A DNA stretch of 64,000 nt from Coriaria nepalensis (GCA_027186245.1 CP114484.1:10054001-10118000); one strand, 5' to 3'; positions 23,420 to 37,468 are shown, counted from the first letter of the stretch. Translations and numbers: made by a program. Notes: generated by a model from the sequence alone, not told the origin.

Positions 23420-23783
23420 TTTAATTCAAAGAAAGTGTCAAACACAGAGACTTGTAATCAAGCTGAGCTCACAATTGGAGCTAGACACTTTCCTAGAAAG
23501 AGTCGCTTTCAATAAAGAATCCATGTCCCGTTCTTTGTTGATCTTTCGCTGTGCAAACCTAACAATCTATCAAGATCGTTACAAAAATTTATCAGACAAG
23601 AAATATGCTTTTCTATCCGCAATTACTTGTGTGTATTATACACTTAAGCTTAACTAAGCAATACCAGAAAATGGCCCAAGAAATGCAGAGATGGAAAGAG
23701 AACAAAAGCCTCAAGACCTGCACTTGAATGTACATCAGCAATGTGAGTGAAATAGAAAAAACAGAACAAGCCAAAGCCCGTCA
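23420..23783. other. 3' flank of the crooked neck gene
   Basis: 3' UTR and terminator region of CRNKL1 (minus strand). Nothing else recognised. Confidence 0.55.
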
Positions 23784-26700
23784 TCAATCATCCTCTGTGC
23801 TAACTTTCTGCCTCTTCCATTTGTAAGCAGCTTCTAGGATCTTGAGATTCGTTGTCTGAGTTTCTTCAGGGAACAAGTAGTCTATGTATTCTTCGTAACT
23901 GTGAGTTGAAAATTTAATGTCAGCAACCAAAAACAAAATACAAATTTAAGGAAAGCACTCTATAAGGCATCAGAAGACAAAATACTATAGTAAGTGGTAA
24001 GGTTTGACCACATACCCAGGAGGACCGTCCTCCGATACAATCTGTCTTTTCTTTTTGAGTTTCTTAGGTAGTTTAGATTGGACTAAACTAACATCTCCAA
24101 GCTCTTCAAAACTGTTTTCCATAGTCAGCCACTCTTCAAGGAGCATGGCCCTCTCTTCTTTCGATTCCGGCGCTGAATTTCTGTAGTAGTTTACAGCTTT
24201 CTCAAAGATCCCTGTTGTATTCAAATGATGTCAGACTTTCTGATTTAGCAGCAAGGGAACAGTTAAAATTGGTTATTAAATTAATATATTGACAATAAAC
24301 AGTATCAGGACTACTTACTCCTAGCTCGCTGGATGCATTGCCTCTTTTGTTCAAGAAGATATTCATCTGCATCATCTTCTTGTAAGTCTGAAAGTCCGCT
24401 CTTCTCCTCTATGGCTGATGCCTCAAACTTCGCATAACTGATCCATACCTTCAGGTGCTTTGTTCGATCTAGAAGTCTCTCATAAAGAACTCTGGTTCTT
24501 TCAAATTCACCCTCTGATATTTCGAAATCTATGTAGGCCTTCATAAGATGAACAAGTGTCAAAATATGCCACTACAGCTTGCAACATTATTGTGTCATTC
24601 TTAAATAAACCAATGTTCCTTCTTAACAATGTAGAACTGCAACATTAAATCAGTGAGAATGGAACCAACTGTAATTCTGAGTCATAGGACTTCGAGATTG
24701 TAAATGCAATTTAATATAAATAGTATGTATCCGTAAATATAATATCTCTTCCACAGCTCCACAAGACTCTTTACAATCAAATTACAGTACAAAAATGGGT
24801 TATATATTGGTAAGATATTGATTTCATCAGCATCCCTGAGCTGCATAGTTTTAGCAAAATGAGAGAGCAAAAATTTTAGACGACCCCAAAATATAAAATA
24901 AAAGATAATAAAACGAAAGTCTGCAGTTGATGGCAAACCTCTCTAATTCAGCCTCTCACTGAATCCCAAGAGGGATCTATCAGAAATCTCTTCTGATATA
25001 AAGTATGAAGGACTCACTCCAACACTGTAATTTAGACTCTACAAATTCTCTAAGAGCTTCCATCTTATTCAATAAAATCTGGGCTTTATATAGCCATCAG
25101 ACTAGCAACATAACTGATAACAAGCTCAACAATAACCCAATAAATAGCAAACATAACTGAAAATAGACTTTCAATAACTCAATAATATATGTAGATAAAT
25201 GTCCTCTTAAAGATTAGGGACTGTTAAGCTGCATCAGCAGTTGGCGTGACATAAGGAAAGGACTACTCATAGATTTAACACCTAATTTGAACACAGTGGT
25301 GTAGTTTCCATCAGTTTGGGAAGTGACATAAGCCTGAAATTTATTGGAAAACAATAATTACAATGATGCAGCCCATACCTCTAAGAAAATTGGTTATAGT
25401 GGGATAAACAGATTTGATAATAAATTAAAACGACAAACTTGGAAGAAAGAATGGTAAGAATTAAAATAAAAATAAAAAACCCTATGATTTTACATAGAAG
25501 ATGGATTTGCTGCAACTTAAAAATGACTGTGCAAAAGAGGAAGTTGCAGTCTCTAACTTCTTAATGTCACGCTATTACTAGCGAAATTAGAAGACAAAAA
25601 TGTCAAAACAACAAACAGAGGGGAATGATCATAAAGAAAGTAATGTGCTTAAGAAAGAGGGTTGTTGGTAAAGTAACTAGTAAAAATATGAAGATGATGT
25701 GAACATAGTTGTAGGCAACCTAAAGAGTGAAAATAAAAGCTGAAAGCATTTACCTTCCATAATAATTCCGGCATATCCAGTGCAGGCTGGGCTATTGCAA
25801 GCTCAAAGATAGCCCTGGCTCGCTCAGTTTCAGACACTAATAACTCTAGCTCCGCATATTTACTCCATGCATAACAGTTTTCAGGGGACCATTCCAAATA
25901 CTTCTCATACAACTTTCGGCATCGATCCACATTTTTCAGCTGCAGCTCTATCTCTATATACTTCTTGAATATCTGTTGTTAAACGTTAAGGAATAAGAAT
26001 ATTGTTATACCATAAGAAAATTCAAATATTTAAAGAGAAACATATGATATACCTTGTCCTTAGGAGCCATCCCAATGGCATTTCCCAAGATTTTTCGAGC
26101 ACCTTTGAGATTTTCCCGTCGTATCTCAAACTGTGCAGCTAAAAGCCAGACCTTTGCAAATGAGAACTTCTTATGAGGGATCAGTTTCAAACATTCCCTG
26201 CCAAAACTCAAGTTGAATTAGAAATCTGCTCTATATAAATGACATATCACCCAGAACTAACACAAACAATACCTTCATCACCCAGAAAGTTAGTCTAAAT
26301 TTTCTTAATTTTCTAAAGAGTAGCAAGTTCCAAGCAGAAGAAGCGATAACAGCGATAAAAACGATATTACATCAACACAATTAACTTTAAAATCTTCACC
26401 TAAAAAGACTTAGGCATACCTATACACTTCCTGTGTTCGTTCCATGTCTTGAGCATCTAGCTCTTCATATAGTGCATAATTAATCCTACATTACATATTA
26501 CAAAACATTAGTACACAATCCAGCAATACAAAGAAGAGATTAATTATATCAATCTATAAGACTACCAACCAGAGATAGATATATCGCTGCCAATATCTCT
26601 TCTCCTCGGCAGGAGGAACATTAGCTATGGCTCGCTCATAGACCTCTCTAATCCTCTCCTTATTCCCAACACTCTCCTCTAACCGAATGTAATCAAACCA

Positions 26701-27726
26701 TGAATCATAATTCAGGGGATTCTTCCTCACTTCATCCTCATACTGAAACCTCCTCTTCCCCACAATGGCATCCTCTATTCCTTCCTTGTCACCATACTGC
26801 TTCTCAAAAGCCACAAACTTCTTATACAAATCTTCAGCTCTCCCTTTGGGTATGTGATCGAGCGCAAACTTATAAATGCACCTGGCTCGCTCAGTTTCCT
26901 TGCACTTTTCCTCAAACTCAGAAAAAGCAACAAACAACTGTTCAGCATCTTCATCATCTGCCAATATCTCCACTGCCCTTTCATACACTTTCCTGGCTCT
27001 ATCAATCTCCCCATTTTTCATCTCGAATTTGGCAAACTTAATCCATGCTACAACCTTTGGGTGGCACTGAGTGAACCGCTCGAAAATCGCCCTAGCTCGC
27101 TCTACTTCATTGTGCCTCAACTCAAACTTGATATAAGAGAGCCATCCCTGCTGGTCAGGCATCCAGCTCATCCACCTTTCAAATATCTGCCTCGCACCGG
27201 CTTTATTGCCCAGAATGTCCTCCATATGAATATACTTGTACCATAGTTGGTCTACTCTGGGCAAGAGAGTGACGGCTCGGTCCCACACATTCCTCGCATG
27301 GTTGACAAATCCGTTCTTCATCTCGACCTCTGCGTACTTGAGCCAGAGCGTATGGTTCCGATAATCGACCTCCAAAGCACGCTCCCAAATGGAGCGAGCA
27401 CGAGCGAAGTCCTTCTGAGACTCCTCCCACTGAGCGTACTTGATCCAAACGCTGATGTTCCATCTTACACGGCGGATTAGGTCCTCAAACTCCTTCCTTT
27501 TGCGAAGACGATAGTCAGCGAGCTCTGTAGGATCAGTGATTTTCTGCTTGGGAGGACGGATCTCTGCCTCCTGGCGCTCGCGAGCTTCTCGAAGAATCTG
27601 CTCGGCAGTGATTTGGATAGGGGCAGGTGTTTTGTTCTTGACCCTAGTCGGACGCGGCAGCTTCACCTCCGTATCATTGCGTGTGAGGTACCCTAGGGTT
27701 GGGTCTGCATCTTTAGCCGAAGCCAT
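23784..27726 (-). CDS. CRNKL1: Crooked neck-like splicing factor (CRNKL1/Clf1/Syf3)
   Basis: HAT-repeat scaffold of the Prp19-associated (NineTeen) spliceosome complex, needed in the nucleus for pre-mRNA splicing. Exons (minus): 27726-26570, 26485-26420, 26197-26053, 25972-25754, 24538-24319, 24211-24016, 23898-23784; 705 residues, the usual length. After the conserved leader ([20 protein letters not shown]) come about 14-16 HAT repeats with the W-x2-Y-a-x2-E and ERA patterns, for example [19 protein letters not shown]. It ends in [12 protein letters not shown]. The start at 27726 is chosen because [16 protein letters not shown] matches the family; the frame stays open upstream to 27834 without family-like sequence. 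It is transcribed away from the RNF170-like gene, 359 bp apart. Confidence 0.95.
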
Positions 27727-28085
27727 CGTGAGAGAGAGAGAGAAATAGAATCCTGTAGTTTTAAAGTCTAAACGAGTAGAATGGTTTCTCAGAGCTAACG
27801 AGTAGCGGCGGCGCGCCGGCGGCTCCGGTCGCAAACTGCCTGGAAAGGAGGGGACTGAAGATATGCCGCCTTTTTTTTTTTAATTATAAATAAACAGAAT
27901 TGGGAAGATCTCTGTTCTTTACGGAGGAGAGTTCCGTAATACGACACCGTCCTCTCGTTTTATTTTATTTTTTAAAAGTATTTATTTATTTCGAGGCAAA
28001 AAGAGTGCCTATATATATTAATGACTTTAAATATACTTTTAGTACAAAATAAGTGACTTGCTAGCAAAGAGATCGGGAAAATAGA
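27727..28085. promoter_or_regulatory. Bidirectional promoter region, CRNKL1 / RNF170-like
   Basis: Only 359 bp lie between the two divergent start codons, so both genes must draw promoter and 5' leader from this stretch. The CRNKL1 side is G+C-rich and has a GA run just upstream of the ATG; the centre holds poly-T and A/T-rich blocks. I see no clear TATA box shared by both. Confidence 0.6.
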
Positions 28086-29921
28086 ATGGACGGGCCGACG
28101 GTAAACGATTGCTGCTCGATCTGCCATGGAAGTTTCTACGTTCCTTGTCAAGCCAATTGCTCACACTGGTTCTGCGGTGCCTTTCCATCTATTTCCATTG
28201 CTTTCCTTATCTTATTGCCTGCCTGTTTGGTTCCTGGGAAATTCTTAAGAAATTAGTATTTATTAATTTTGTGATTCTGTACGCTGCTTACTGTCTAGGA
28301 TTCTTGTCAATTACAATATTCATATCTCCTAATAGTACTTTATCTGGTTGGAAGTTCAAAACTTGCAATGAATAGGAATGTTATGGGAAGTAGGCTCCCC
28401 TAAATTAGGTTTTCTTATACAAGTCAGGGATGTTAAAGGAGATTGAATATAATTTCCAATGTCGGACAATTACATGGTTCTTGACATGTATGCAGGAAAC
28501 TGTATAATGCTTGGTTGGGATCACGGATCACCTCTCCATTCGTGTAAATGCCCCCCATGTCCTCAAAATATTACCCTACTGGTTCCTAGCGAGGCTTCAT
28601 TAAGGCAGCAGCATAACCCTGAGGTAGCTGTGATTCTTAGAAAGGTTGAAACTTACAATCGTTGTTTTGGTGGGCGTTCCAATGGTCGGAGTCAGGTATC
28701 CTTACTTTTTATTTTAATGAAAATTTCAGTGTATTTTGAATGTGGATGAATCATGCTAAATTCGAAGACGTGAAATGTTAGTGCATTTACTTTGGATACA
28801 TATGTTAAAGCATGCAGTTTAGAATCTTTTTATTTCCCTTTTGTTAACAAACGGTAATTATGCTAGTGGAAAAGTTTTGACTGTGGGATCATATATTATT
28901 TTTCTTAAGTTCAAGCCTTGTGCAGTTCTGTTATCTGAAATGTGGTTTCTCCTATCCCAGCGAGTGCAAGACCTGCCCTTTCTCCTGCAGAGGCTGGTTC
29001 GGGAGCTTATGAATCCTCAAACATCCCTTCCTCTTGTCATCAGAGCACGTGTTTATTAGCAGTGAGTGAACTTAACTTTCTAAACAAGTAGTTTGCACTT
29101 GACATCTTACTTTATAAAAATTGCATACCAGGACAGTGTGTTACATGGTTCTAAACATGTCATGAGAGAGATTCTCCTATGTAAGTCCTCACATAAATAA
29201 CTCTAAACGACAATGTACATCTGTCAGTATTCAGGCAAGTTTGAAGTGTCAGTTCCATTTTGTGTTTCCGAAGTGGCACTTTACCATAATTGGTTGTTAC
29301 GAAAGGGATTTCACTGGAAATGAAAGAGCATAAATCTTTGGTTTAATAAGTTACTTTCTTTCCCATGGATATCATAGTCAATCCCACTAAAATAAGTTTG
29401 TCCTCACGCATCACCTAAGGTCTGGGCTAGATGGTCCTGTCAATATTATTTACTATGATGCCATTTATAACAGACCGAGCAGCCCTATATAGGCCCCCCT
29501 CAAAATGGAATTGGTCCTACTACCAACCCTAAATGCCTAAGCTCAAGTTATAAAGCTACTTAAAATGGTCTAACTCATGTATGTATTGGTTTTGTATTAT
29601 TTACAGATGGCACTAAGTGCGGTTTATATTGTCAGCCCAGTTGATATTATTCCCGAAGGTATGTTGCTACCCGTACTTTTTTATTCTGGGGCCAAATTTC
29701 TATTCATACTTGGTTAGCTACTTAGCTTACTTAGTGAAATATGGCGAAATAGCCTAGGAAATTTTCAAACATTCATCCTCTCCTTCATTCTTCATTGTCT
29801 TTATGTAGCCATACTAGGAATTGTTGGGCTGTTAGATGATGTCCTCATTGCGCTCATTAGCTTTCTCTATGTTGCTGCAATATTTATATCTGTCCTGTAT
29901 TCCCGACATGGAGGTTCTTGA
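28086..29921 (+). CDS. RNF170-like RING E3 ligase with DUF1232, apparently frameshifted
   Basis: Membrane RING ubiquitin ligase family; animal RNF170 acts on ER IP3 receptors, the plant role is unknown. Exons: 28086-28176, 28496-28695, from 28961, 29607-29658 and 29809-29921. The RING lies at residues 10-57 (CCSICHG, CSHWFCGNC, CKCPPC); DUF1232 follows with membrane segments (YIVSPVDIIPE, ILGIVGLLDDVLIALI) and the conserved end SVLYSRHGGS. In exon 3 the frame reads ARVY and then TAG at 29057-29059, three bases before a strong donor (GTGAGTG from 29062). The sequence fits a one-base deletion in an ancestral ARVYIA reading. As it stands, translation stops after about 128 residues. Skipping through a weak GT donor at 29051 would restore a 181-residue frame. 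Either a fresh null allele or an assembly error. Confidence 0.8.
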
Positions 29922-32900
29922 GTATGTGCTTGTCCTTGACAATAAGAGGCTTTTATACATTCTACATTATCAGTTTCACCTTTTTTTTACCTTTGCCTCC
30001 TATTTTGTGCTTCATAGTGATATAGTATAAGAAGTAGTACATAATTAGATGGTGGATTTTACTGTATACTCTGATGTGGCTGATGATGCTTATATTTCTA
30101 ATGGATGTACAAAATGTCAATTTTCATTTTTTGCATATTATTGTGGAGTTTAGTCGATATAGATCCGAAATCCTATTCAGTGTAAGCTTATCTCTCTTAA
30201 GGCAATTAAGCAAATATCTAATATGTACATGGAATTTCTGTCAAATGCGAAAGTAAACGGTGGGTATCACAATTCACTTCGAAAAAGAAATAATTATTTT
30301 ACCTAAGTACTCTCACATCTATCATTCATTTTAGCTAAATAAAAAAAATGAAACTCCACTATTATCGACCCAAATTTTGTGTCGTTGATTCGCGACGGCA
30401 TTAATTTGTCTATTTTTAATAGATCATTAATATTTACTCGATATTTTAGTTAGATTTATATATTTTTAAGTTTTTTTTTTTAGATTTTCTTCTTATCTTA
30501 TTGCCTGGCTGTTTAGTATCGAACATCTTTTATGCATAATTTATATCTTCAATATTCAACTTCGCATTTACATGTTTTGTCACCAATAACTTAAATCAAA
30601 TATAACTAAAGTTACATATTTCCTTTGGGTTTGCTTACTGATTATGCGGAGGGACGATTTGATCATCAGGTGGTGTGAAGACTTGATCGAGGATACGCCA
30701 ACTTGAAAGTATTCTTGGATGTCGGGTTGGTACTAGAGAAAGGAGGAGGCTTCGAAAATGAGATTGGGAGATTGGGATTATTTAGACCGAGTTGGAACGT
30801 TAGCTTGAAGATATCAGAATCTTTTAGATTGAGATTAGTCTAAATTTAACTGATTAAAATTTTAACTTCTAAGTAATAATATTTTGATCTTTTCAAAATT
30901 TTAATTTCTAAACTTCTTTTAATATGTTTTCTTAAAATAGTTTAACCAAAAAAATCAACTTGAGCGTACTTGACAAAAGATGCATCAAAATAAAGCAATT
31001 TTCTCCAATTTCTCCCCCCTAGATCATAGTTGAGAAAGTGAATGTCGGATCTGACATTTACATGTCGGTACAAGAGACAAAATGCCAATAATTATTTTCA
31101 TTGTGAGAAGGACAAGACCCAAGTGAAAATGTCCTATAAAATTGAGAAGAAAGTATTATTCATTATTCTGGGAGTCATGCTTATCTATTTAGGTTTATTC
31201 CATCTACACTTATGCGGACATCAAAAATATCAAATTAGCTAATTTTGTAATGTCACTAGAATTTGAGCACAAAACAGCATTACGTAAGTTTCGGAATCTT
31301 TTTGTTTTATGATAAACAAGAAAACCTAATCAAAATGAAGCGTGGGTTGCTTTGTGGTCACAAATTATACATTTGTTATACATATAAAACTAGGCATCAA
31401 AATGTCCTAGGACTTGTTATTGTCAAGCCTTCTGTTTTAAGACCCAGTTAAGCTTACAGTATTTGGAACCACTTGTTGTTTTTTTTTTTGGAGACTCGTG
31501 AAAGGGTTATGTGCCCTCAAATAATTGTCTAGGAAGCCAAATCAAGCAAATCTATGTGTCTTCTAAGGAATTGCCACGCCCCCACGGCGGCCACTTTCAT
31601 TTTCCTTTCGCTTTCTTGATGTATTAGGCCATTAATTTCTCTTTTTTTTTTTCTTTTTTTTTTTTTTTTGGGTGGGGTCTAAATTAATTGTTGAGTTTCC
31701 AATAGCTTTTTAGGGTTCTGATCAGATAATGATCATAACCTGTATCGATAAAGCGGGAGCTCACATGATCTGATTACTTCTTTTGAAAAGAAAGTCATGA
31801 TCCAAAGTAAATATTTGCCCGTTCGTGCAGGGGTTTCTCAAACAAGATACTCATTTTATTACACATTACACAACATAATTATAAAATCACTTAAGCAATT
31901 GGGTTTCTTGCATGAAGAAAATGGGATTTTTGTTCTCCTTCTTTTTTTGGTATATATTCGATTGATTTTAGCAATCAATGACATGTAGAAATGGGCAACC
32001 CCAGTGAAGCCATGTGCAAAGAGTTATAGATGACAGCGTGTGTTTTGGGGTGAAGGTGGGACAATAATAACATGTTCGTGGTGGCGGTGGCGGTGGTTAA
32101 AATGATAGTATGATGCTACTATAACAGAACAGTGATATCAGATATGGTAGTGACGATACCGGTTATGATGGTTCCGGCGAAATGATTAGCGGTTGCGTTG
32201 TAAAACTTGAGCAAGTTTTCATGGGGCATGATTTTTACTGACCACTTAAAAGGGAAAAAATGTATTTGTGAATGTATGGTAACGTGGCTTTAGATTTATG
32301 ACGTCTGCGTGACTACATACAATATTTTTATAAGAAAAAAAAATATACATACATGTTTATTACATGGTAGAAGACTCAAAATCAATCCACAGTGCAATAT
32401 CAAATCCGATTCATACAAGATAACATGGACCTCAATTCGGCATTGATTGCTGATTGTATTTTGAGGAGATGCGACAATGATGGAAGCGATGACTAAGATG
32501 TCATAAATGGTAGTGGACAAATGGTATGTAAGTGTAGAAGGGATAAACACAAAAACATATTGAAATGATTTAATTTATTCATAAGGTATTCAAAATTTAT
32601 CGGTCCGACTCTTCACGAAAAAACTGATTGAATTGATTTAATCTTTCATGAAAAACAAGATCTAATCAATACAGTTTTTTCTCGTAAAGAGCCGGATCTA
32701 ATTGAATCGAGTTCTTTATGAAGAATTAGATACAATAAGACTATACATAAACGAATTTGTATAAATCAAATTATACAAAGTGAATTTACCCATAAATATA
32801 TAAGTGTGTTTGGTAATTGTTTAATTTTTTTTTTATTTTCAGAATAATTTTTCTTTTCTTTTTTATAAACTATAAAATAAACGTGAGGAAATAGTTTTCA

Positions 32901-33400
32901 ACTAAAATTTTATTTGATTTGTTAAATGATTGAAAACTATGTTTTCATAGACTGATTTTTACAGAATTATAATACAAAAATAGGGCAAAATTTCGATATT
33001 GAAACAAAATTGTGCCAATACTAATACCAAAGGTTCAATATAGGGATTGAAAAGGTTTGGATCGGGAGGGGACTTTTTACATACCCTTAAAAGGGATGTA
33101 TCTAATTGCTAATGAGAAGAAGAAGAAGAAGAAGGAAGGTAAAATTGGTGTTGGAAAACGAGGAGGCCAACATATCTAACTCACCCACCATCAATAAAAA
33201 AATTTACACAAAAAAAAAAAAAGAGAGAAAAAGGACAAGAAGGCCAAGGTACCCTGCAGCTTCGCTTCATGTTAATTGTTAAGCCTTCAACGTTGTCAAA
33301 AGCCAAATCAATTCACTGAAAAAAAGAGAAAAGATAAAGAGATAAGAGGAAGTGAAAACAAGAGGTAAGGCATGCGCGTTGCGACAGACACTTGTTGGTA
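29922..33400. other. Gene-free A/T-rich spacer
   Basis: No supported gene. Open frames here are short and non-conserved. An imperfect inverted repeat around 32599-32690 (CGACTCTTCACGAAAAAACTG against its mirror) could be a small MITE relic. Confidence 0.6.
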
Positions 33401-33404
33401 TTTG

Positions 33405-34442
33405 CACTCACTCACTCACTCACTCACTCTGTCTGTTTTAGTTGGGAGGAGTTATTGGTAATGGCAATTGGTAGGGGTTGGATTGGAAGAAGTAGGAACA
33501 AACGTGGGAATAACAATTACATCTTCATCTTGTGATCCTTAAAACGCCAGATTATTTCTTAACTTCTTTGACCTCATACCACTCGAACCAGAAACCGACT
33601 AGAAACACTCTCTCTGTTTTTCGCAGCTAATTATTTGACTTGTCTTCTCTCTGCAAAAACAGAGTAATTTCCTCCACCATCTTTCTAACCCTTTTTCACT
33701 TCATTACCTCTTCTTGTTCTTACCTAAAAGATATTTCCAGTTTATTTCTCCTTAATTTCCTCAAACACTTTCTCGTTTCTTCTTTTCTATTTTCGTAGCC
33801 ATGTAGATCATTTCTTTTAAGACACGTAAACAGGTTCAAGTTCAAGTTCAAGTTCAAGTTCAGCTTCAGATCAATCGCCACAACCCATATCAGGTAAAAC
33901 AATTTTCTGGGGTTTTTTTTTTTTTTTTTTTCTTTTGGGAAATGTGAGAAGAAGAAATCTTCCATCTTGTTCATAATTGCAACGTAGATTTCACTATTAA
34001 CCAATGATAATCCTTAAAGAATGTTTCTTCTCCTAATCATTTTATTTTCTCTTGCTTACTGAACAATACAGAGTGCAATGAGTGACTTCAAAGTATAATT
34101 AACTTACAACAACAATGATATTATAATAATTATTATAATCCAAAAATTTGATTCCTCACCCATCTCTCTCTCTCTCTGGCTCTTTTTCCTACCTGCTGTT
34201 CTACTTTGGATAATTCAATTATTGAATCAATACATACAAATTCCGTACTACTCTGTTACAGTATAAGTATTCATCCTCATGTTCTTATATCGCTTTTTTT
34301 TTTTTTTTTCCTGTGCTCAGCTGTTTTGAAGAGTGGTGAAACTGCAACCAATTTGGCACGGTTGTAATCAAGCAGATAAGCTGAAAGATTCTCCTCTGTA
34401 TCTTCCCTGACAGTAATAACCATTTCTACCTCTTCTTCTACA
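33405..34442. promoter_or_regulatory. Promoter and leader of CEPR2 with simple repeats
   Basis: Contains (CACT)n at 33405-33429, (TTCAAG)n at 33835-33862, poly-T runs at 33910-33931 and 34290-34308, and a CTCTCT tract at 34165-34178. The leader possibly includes an intron, since AG acceptors follow the poly-T tracts. No gene seen. Confidence 0.5.
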
Positions 34443-37400
34443 ATGGAGAAACTCCCACTTCTATCCCTCCCTTTCGTTGCAGCCTTTCTACTTCTTTTCC
34501 CTCCTTGTACTTGCATTGTTGCTCAGATGACGGAGATGGAAGCATTGCTTCAGTTCAAAAACCAGCTCGAAGACCCCATGAACTTCCTCCATTCTTGGAA
34601 CAATTCCAACAGTCCATGTAATTTCTCGGGCGTTACTTGCAACAGGGGTACTGGAAAAGTTTCCGGAATATCGCTCGATAATAAGGCCCTTTCCGGTAAG
34701 ATTTCACCTTCCATTTCTGTCCTTGAATATCTTACTACACTTTCCTTGCCCACAAACAACATTTCCGGCGAGCTTCCGGTCCAATTGACCGGTTGCAGAA
34801 ATCTTAAGGTGTTGAATCTTACTGGGAATCAATTGGTGGGGCCCATACCTGATCTATCTGAGCTGGTAAATCTCGAGATTCTCGATTTATCGCTCAACTA
34901 TTTTAACGGTGACTTTCCAACTTGGGTTGGGAATCTAATCGGATTGGTTTCTTTAGGACTAGGAATGAATGAATATAAGGAGGGGGAAATTCCGGAAAGT
35001 CTTGGAAATTTAAAAAACTTGACATGGTTGTATTTGGCTGATTCACATTTGAGAGGTGAGATTCCGGAATCTATTTTCGATATAGAGGCCTTGGAGACAT
35101 TGGATCTTTCCAGAAATAGAATCTCTGGGAAACTTTCTGGTTCGATATCAAAGCTGCGGAATCTGCGGAAGATCGAACTTTTCGCAAACAATTTGACCGG
35201 AGAAATCCCACCAGGTGTTGCAAATCTCACCCTTCTGCAAGAATTTGATATTTCTTCTAACAAGATGTATGGGAAGTTACCTCAAGTGATAGGAAATCTG
35301 GAAAATTTAGTGGTTTTTCAGCTGTATGAAAACAACTTTTCCGGAGAGATCCCTTCCGGTTTCGGAAATATGGAGCATCTGATCGCTTTCTCAATCTACA
35401 GAAACAGTTTTTCAGGAAATTTTCCGCCAACTTTTGGCAGGTTCTCACCCTTGGTTATTATTGACATATCAGAGAATCAATTTTCCGGGCGTTTTCCGCA
35501 GTTCTTATGCGAGAGTAGAAAGTTGCAGTTCTTGCTTGCATTGGACAATAAATTCTCAGGAGAGTTTCCGGATTCCTTATCGGACTGTAAATCTCTGATA
35601 AGGTTCAGAATCAATAACAACCAGTTTTTCGGAAAAATACCAGATGCTCTTTGGGCCCTGCCTAATGCAAAAATAATCGATTTTAGTGATAATGAAATCA
35701 GTGGCGGTATTAACCCGAGTATCGGATTTTCTACCAGCTTGACCCAGTTGGTTTTACTGAACAATAGATTCTCGGGCGAGATTCCATCTGAGCTCGGAAA
35801 GTTAACAAGCTTGGGGAGGATCCATTTGGGTAATAACAACTTCTCGGGCGAGATTCCTTCTCAAATCAGTGCCTTGACTCAATTATCATCTTTGCAATTG
35901 GAAGATAATTCTTTAACCGGATCGATTCCGTCAGAAATTGGAGATTGTGTAAGGCTGGTTGACTTGAATCTCGCAGGGAATGCTCTGACCGGAAACATTC
36001 CAAAATCACTTTCATTCTTAGGGTCTTTGAATTCTCTAAACCTTTCGCGAAACAAACTCGAAGGTTCAATTCCGGAGAATCTAAAGAAAATGAAGTTAAG
36101 TTCTGTTGATTTGTCGAAAAACCAGCTGTCAGGAGTAGTTCCTTTTGATCTCCTAACAATGGGTGGAGACAGTGCCTTTGTAGAAAACAAGGGACTCTGC
36201 ATTGATCTTAATCATCATTCCCCCGTAAATTCTAGCTTGAGTGGCTGTAGTAAACATCGTGGCCAGAAGGGTTTACGTAAACTGGTTTTGTTCTCTGTAA
36301 TGTCATCTGCCTTGGTTTTTGTCTTGGCCGGGTTATTGCTTGTTAATTACAAGAACTTCAAGCACCGCGAAACCGACAAATTAGAGACCGGGGTTGAGGA
36401 AGAAGAGAAAGAGGTAAAACCAAAGTGGAAAGTTGCATCATTTTACCAAGTACAATTCGACACAGATGAAATATGCAACTTAAAGGAAGAGAATTTGATT
36501 GGAAGCGGAGGAACGGGAAGAGTTTACCGTTTAGATTTGAAGAAAAGTGGTGTAACAGTAGCCGTTAAGAAGCTATGGAAAGGAGATTCTGCCAAGGTTC
36601 TAGCTTCTGAAATGGAGATCATGGGGAAGATTAGACACAAGAATATACTAAAGCTTTATGGCAGTTTAATCAAAGGAGAGTCTAGTTATCTTATGTTTGA
36701 GTACATGTCGAACGGGAATCTATTTCAAGTGCTTGAAAGACGGATCAAGGGCGGACGGTCTGAGTTGGATTGGTATCAGAGGTATAAGATTGCTTTGGGC
36801 ATAGCAAGGGCAATTGCATACTTACACCAAGATTGTTCTCCGCCTATTATCCACCGTGATATAAAATCGACCAACATACTCCTTGATGAAGATTATGAAG
36901 CGAAAATCGCCGATTTTGGGGTTGCGAAAGTTGCAGATAAGTCTCAGAATTTTTCCGAGCATAGCTCTTTTGCTGGTACTCATGGTTACATTGCACCTGG
37001 TGAGTTCCAAATTATAATGGTTATAAAAAAAGACCACATCATCAAATTTATGTCATCTTGAACTGAGTTGTGTGTGCATTATTCTATTTGTTTGCAGAGC
37101 TGGCCTATTCGGCTAAGGTGAATGAGAAAAGCGATGTGTATAGTTTTGGTGTAGTTTTACTGGAACTGATTACGGGTAGAAGACCAATTGAAGATGAATA
37201 TGGGGAAGGGAAAGACATTGTTTATTGGGTCTCTACGCATCTAGACGACAGGGAAAGTGTCGCGAAGGTTCTTGATGGGAGCGTTGTTTCTGACTCGGTT
37301 CGAGTTGATATGATTAAGGTCCTGAAGATTGCTATTCTTTGCACGACAAAGCTGCCTTCTCTACGTCCCAGTATGAGAGAGGTCGTCAAGATGGTAGTCG

Positions 37401-37468
37401 ATGCCGATCCTTGCAATTTCCGGTTGGTCAAAAGTAACATTTCCGACACGAAAAGTGGAGAGAACTGA
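34443..37468 (+). CDS. CEPR2: LRR receptor-like kinase CEPR2 (class XI)
   Basis: Plasma-membrane receptor kinase; Arabidopsis CEPR2 perceives C-terminally encoded peptides in nitrogen signalling. Two exons, 34443-36999 and 37098-37468, 975 residues. A signal peptide covers residues 1-28 (hydrophobic LPFVAAFLLLF). The LRR N-cap contains WNNSNSPCNFSGVTC, then about twenty plant-type LRRs run to residue 575. The membrane helix is at about 614-636. Kinase: glycine loop IGSGGTGRVYR (about 685), Lys in VAVKKLW, HRDIKSTNILL (about 803), DFGVAK; the APE Glu is split by the single intron, a position typical of class XI LRR kinases. All catalytic residues are present. Many segments match the Arabidopsis protein as I remember it, such as FDISSNK and ADKS following DFGVAKV. 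Confidence 0.95.

Noticed and set aside
29836..30030. Plus-strand frame overlapping the last RNF170-like exon
   Set aside because: It is a shadow in another frame; the conserved reading is ILGIVGLLDDVL.
31042..31242. 66-residue frame in the 30-34 kb spacer
   Set aside because: Isolated, no conserved motif, composition like its surroundings.
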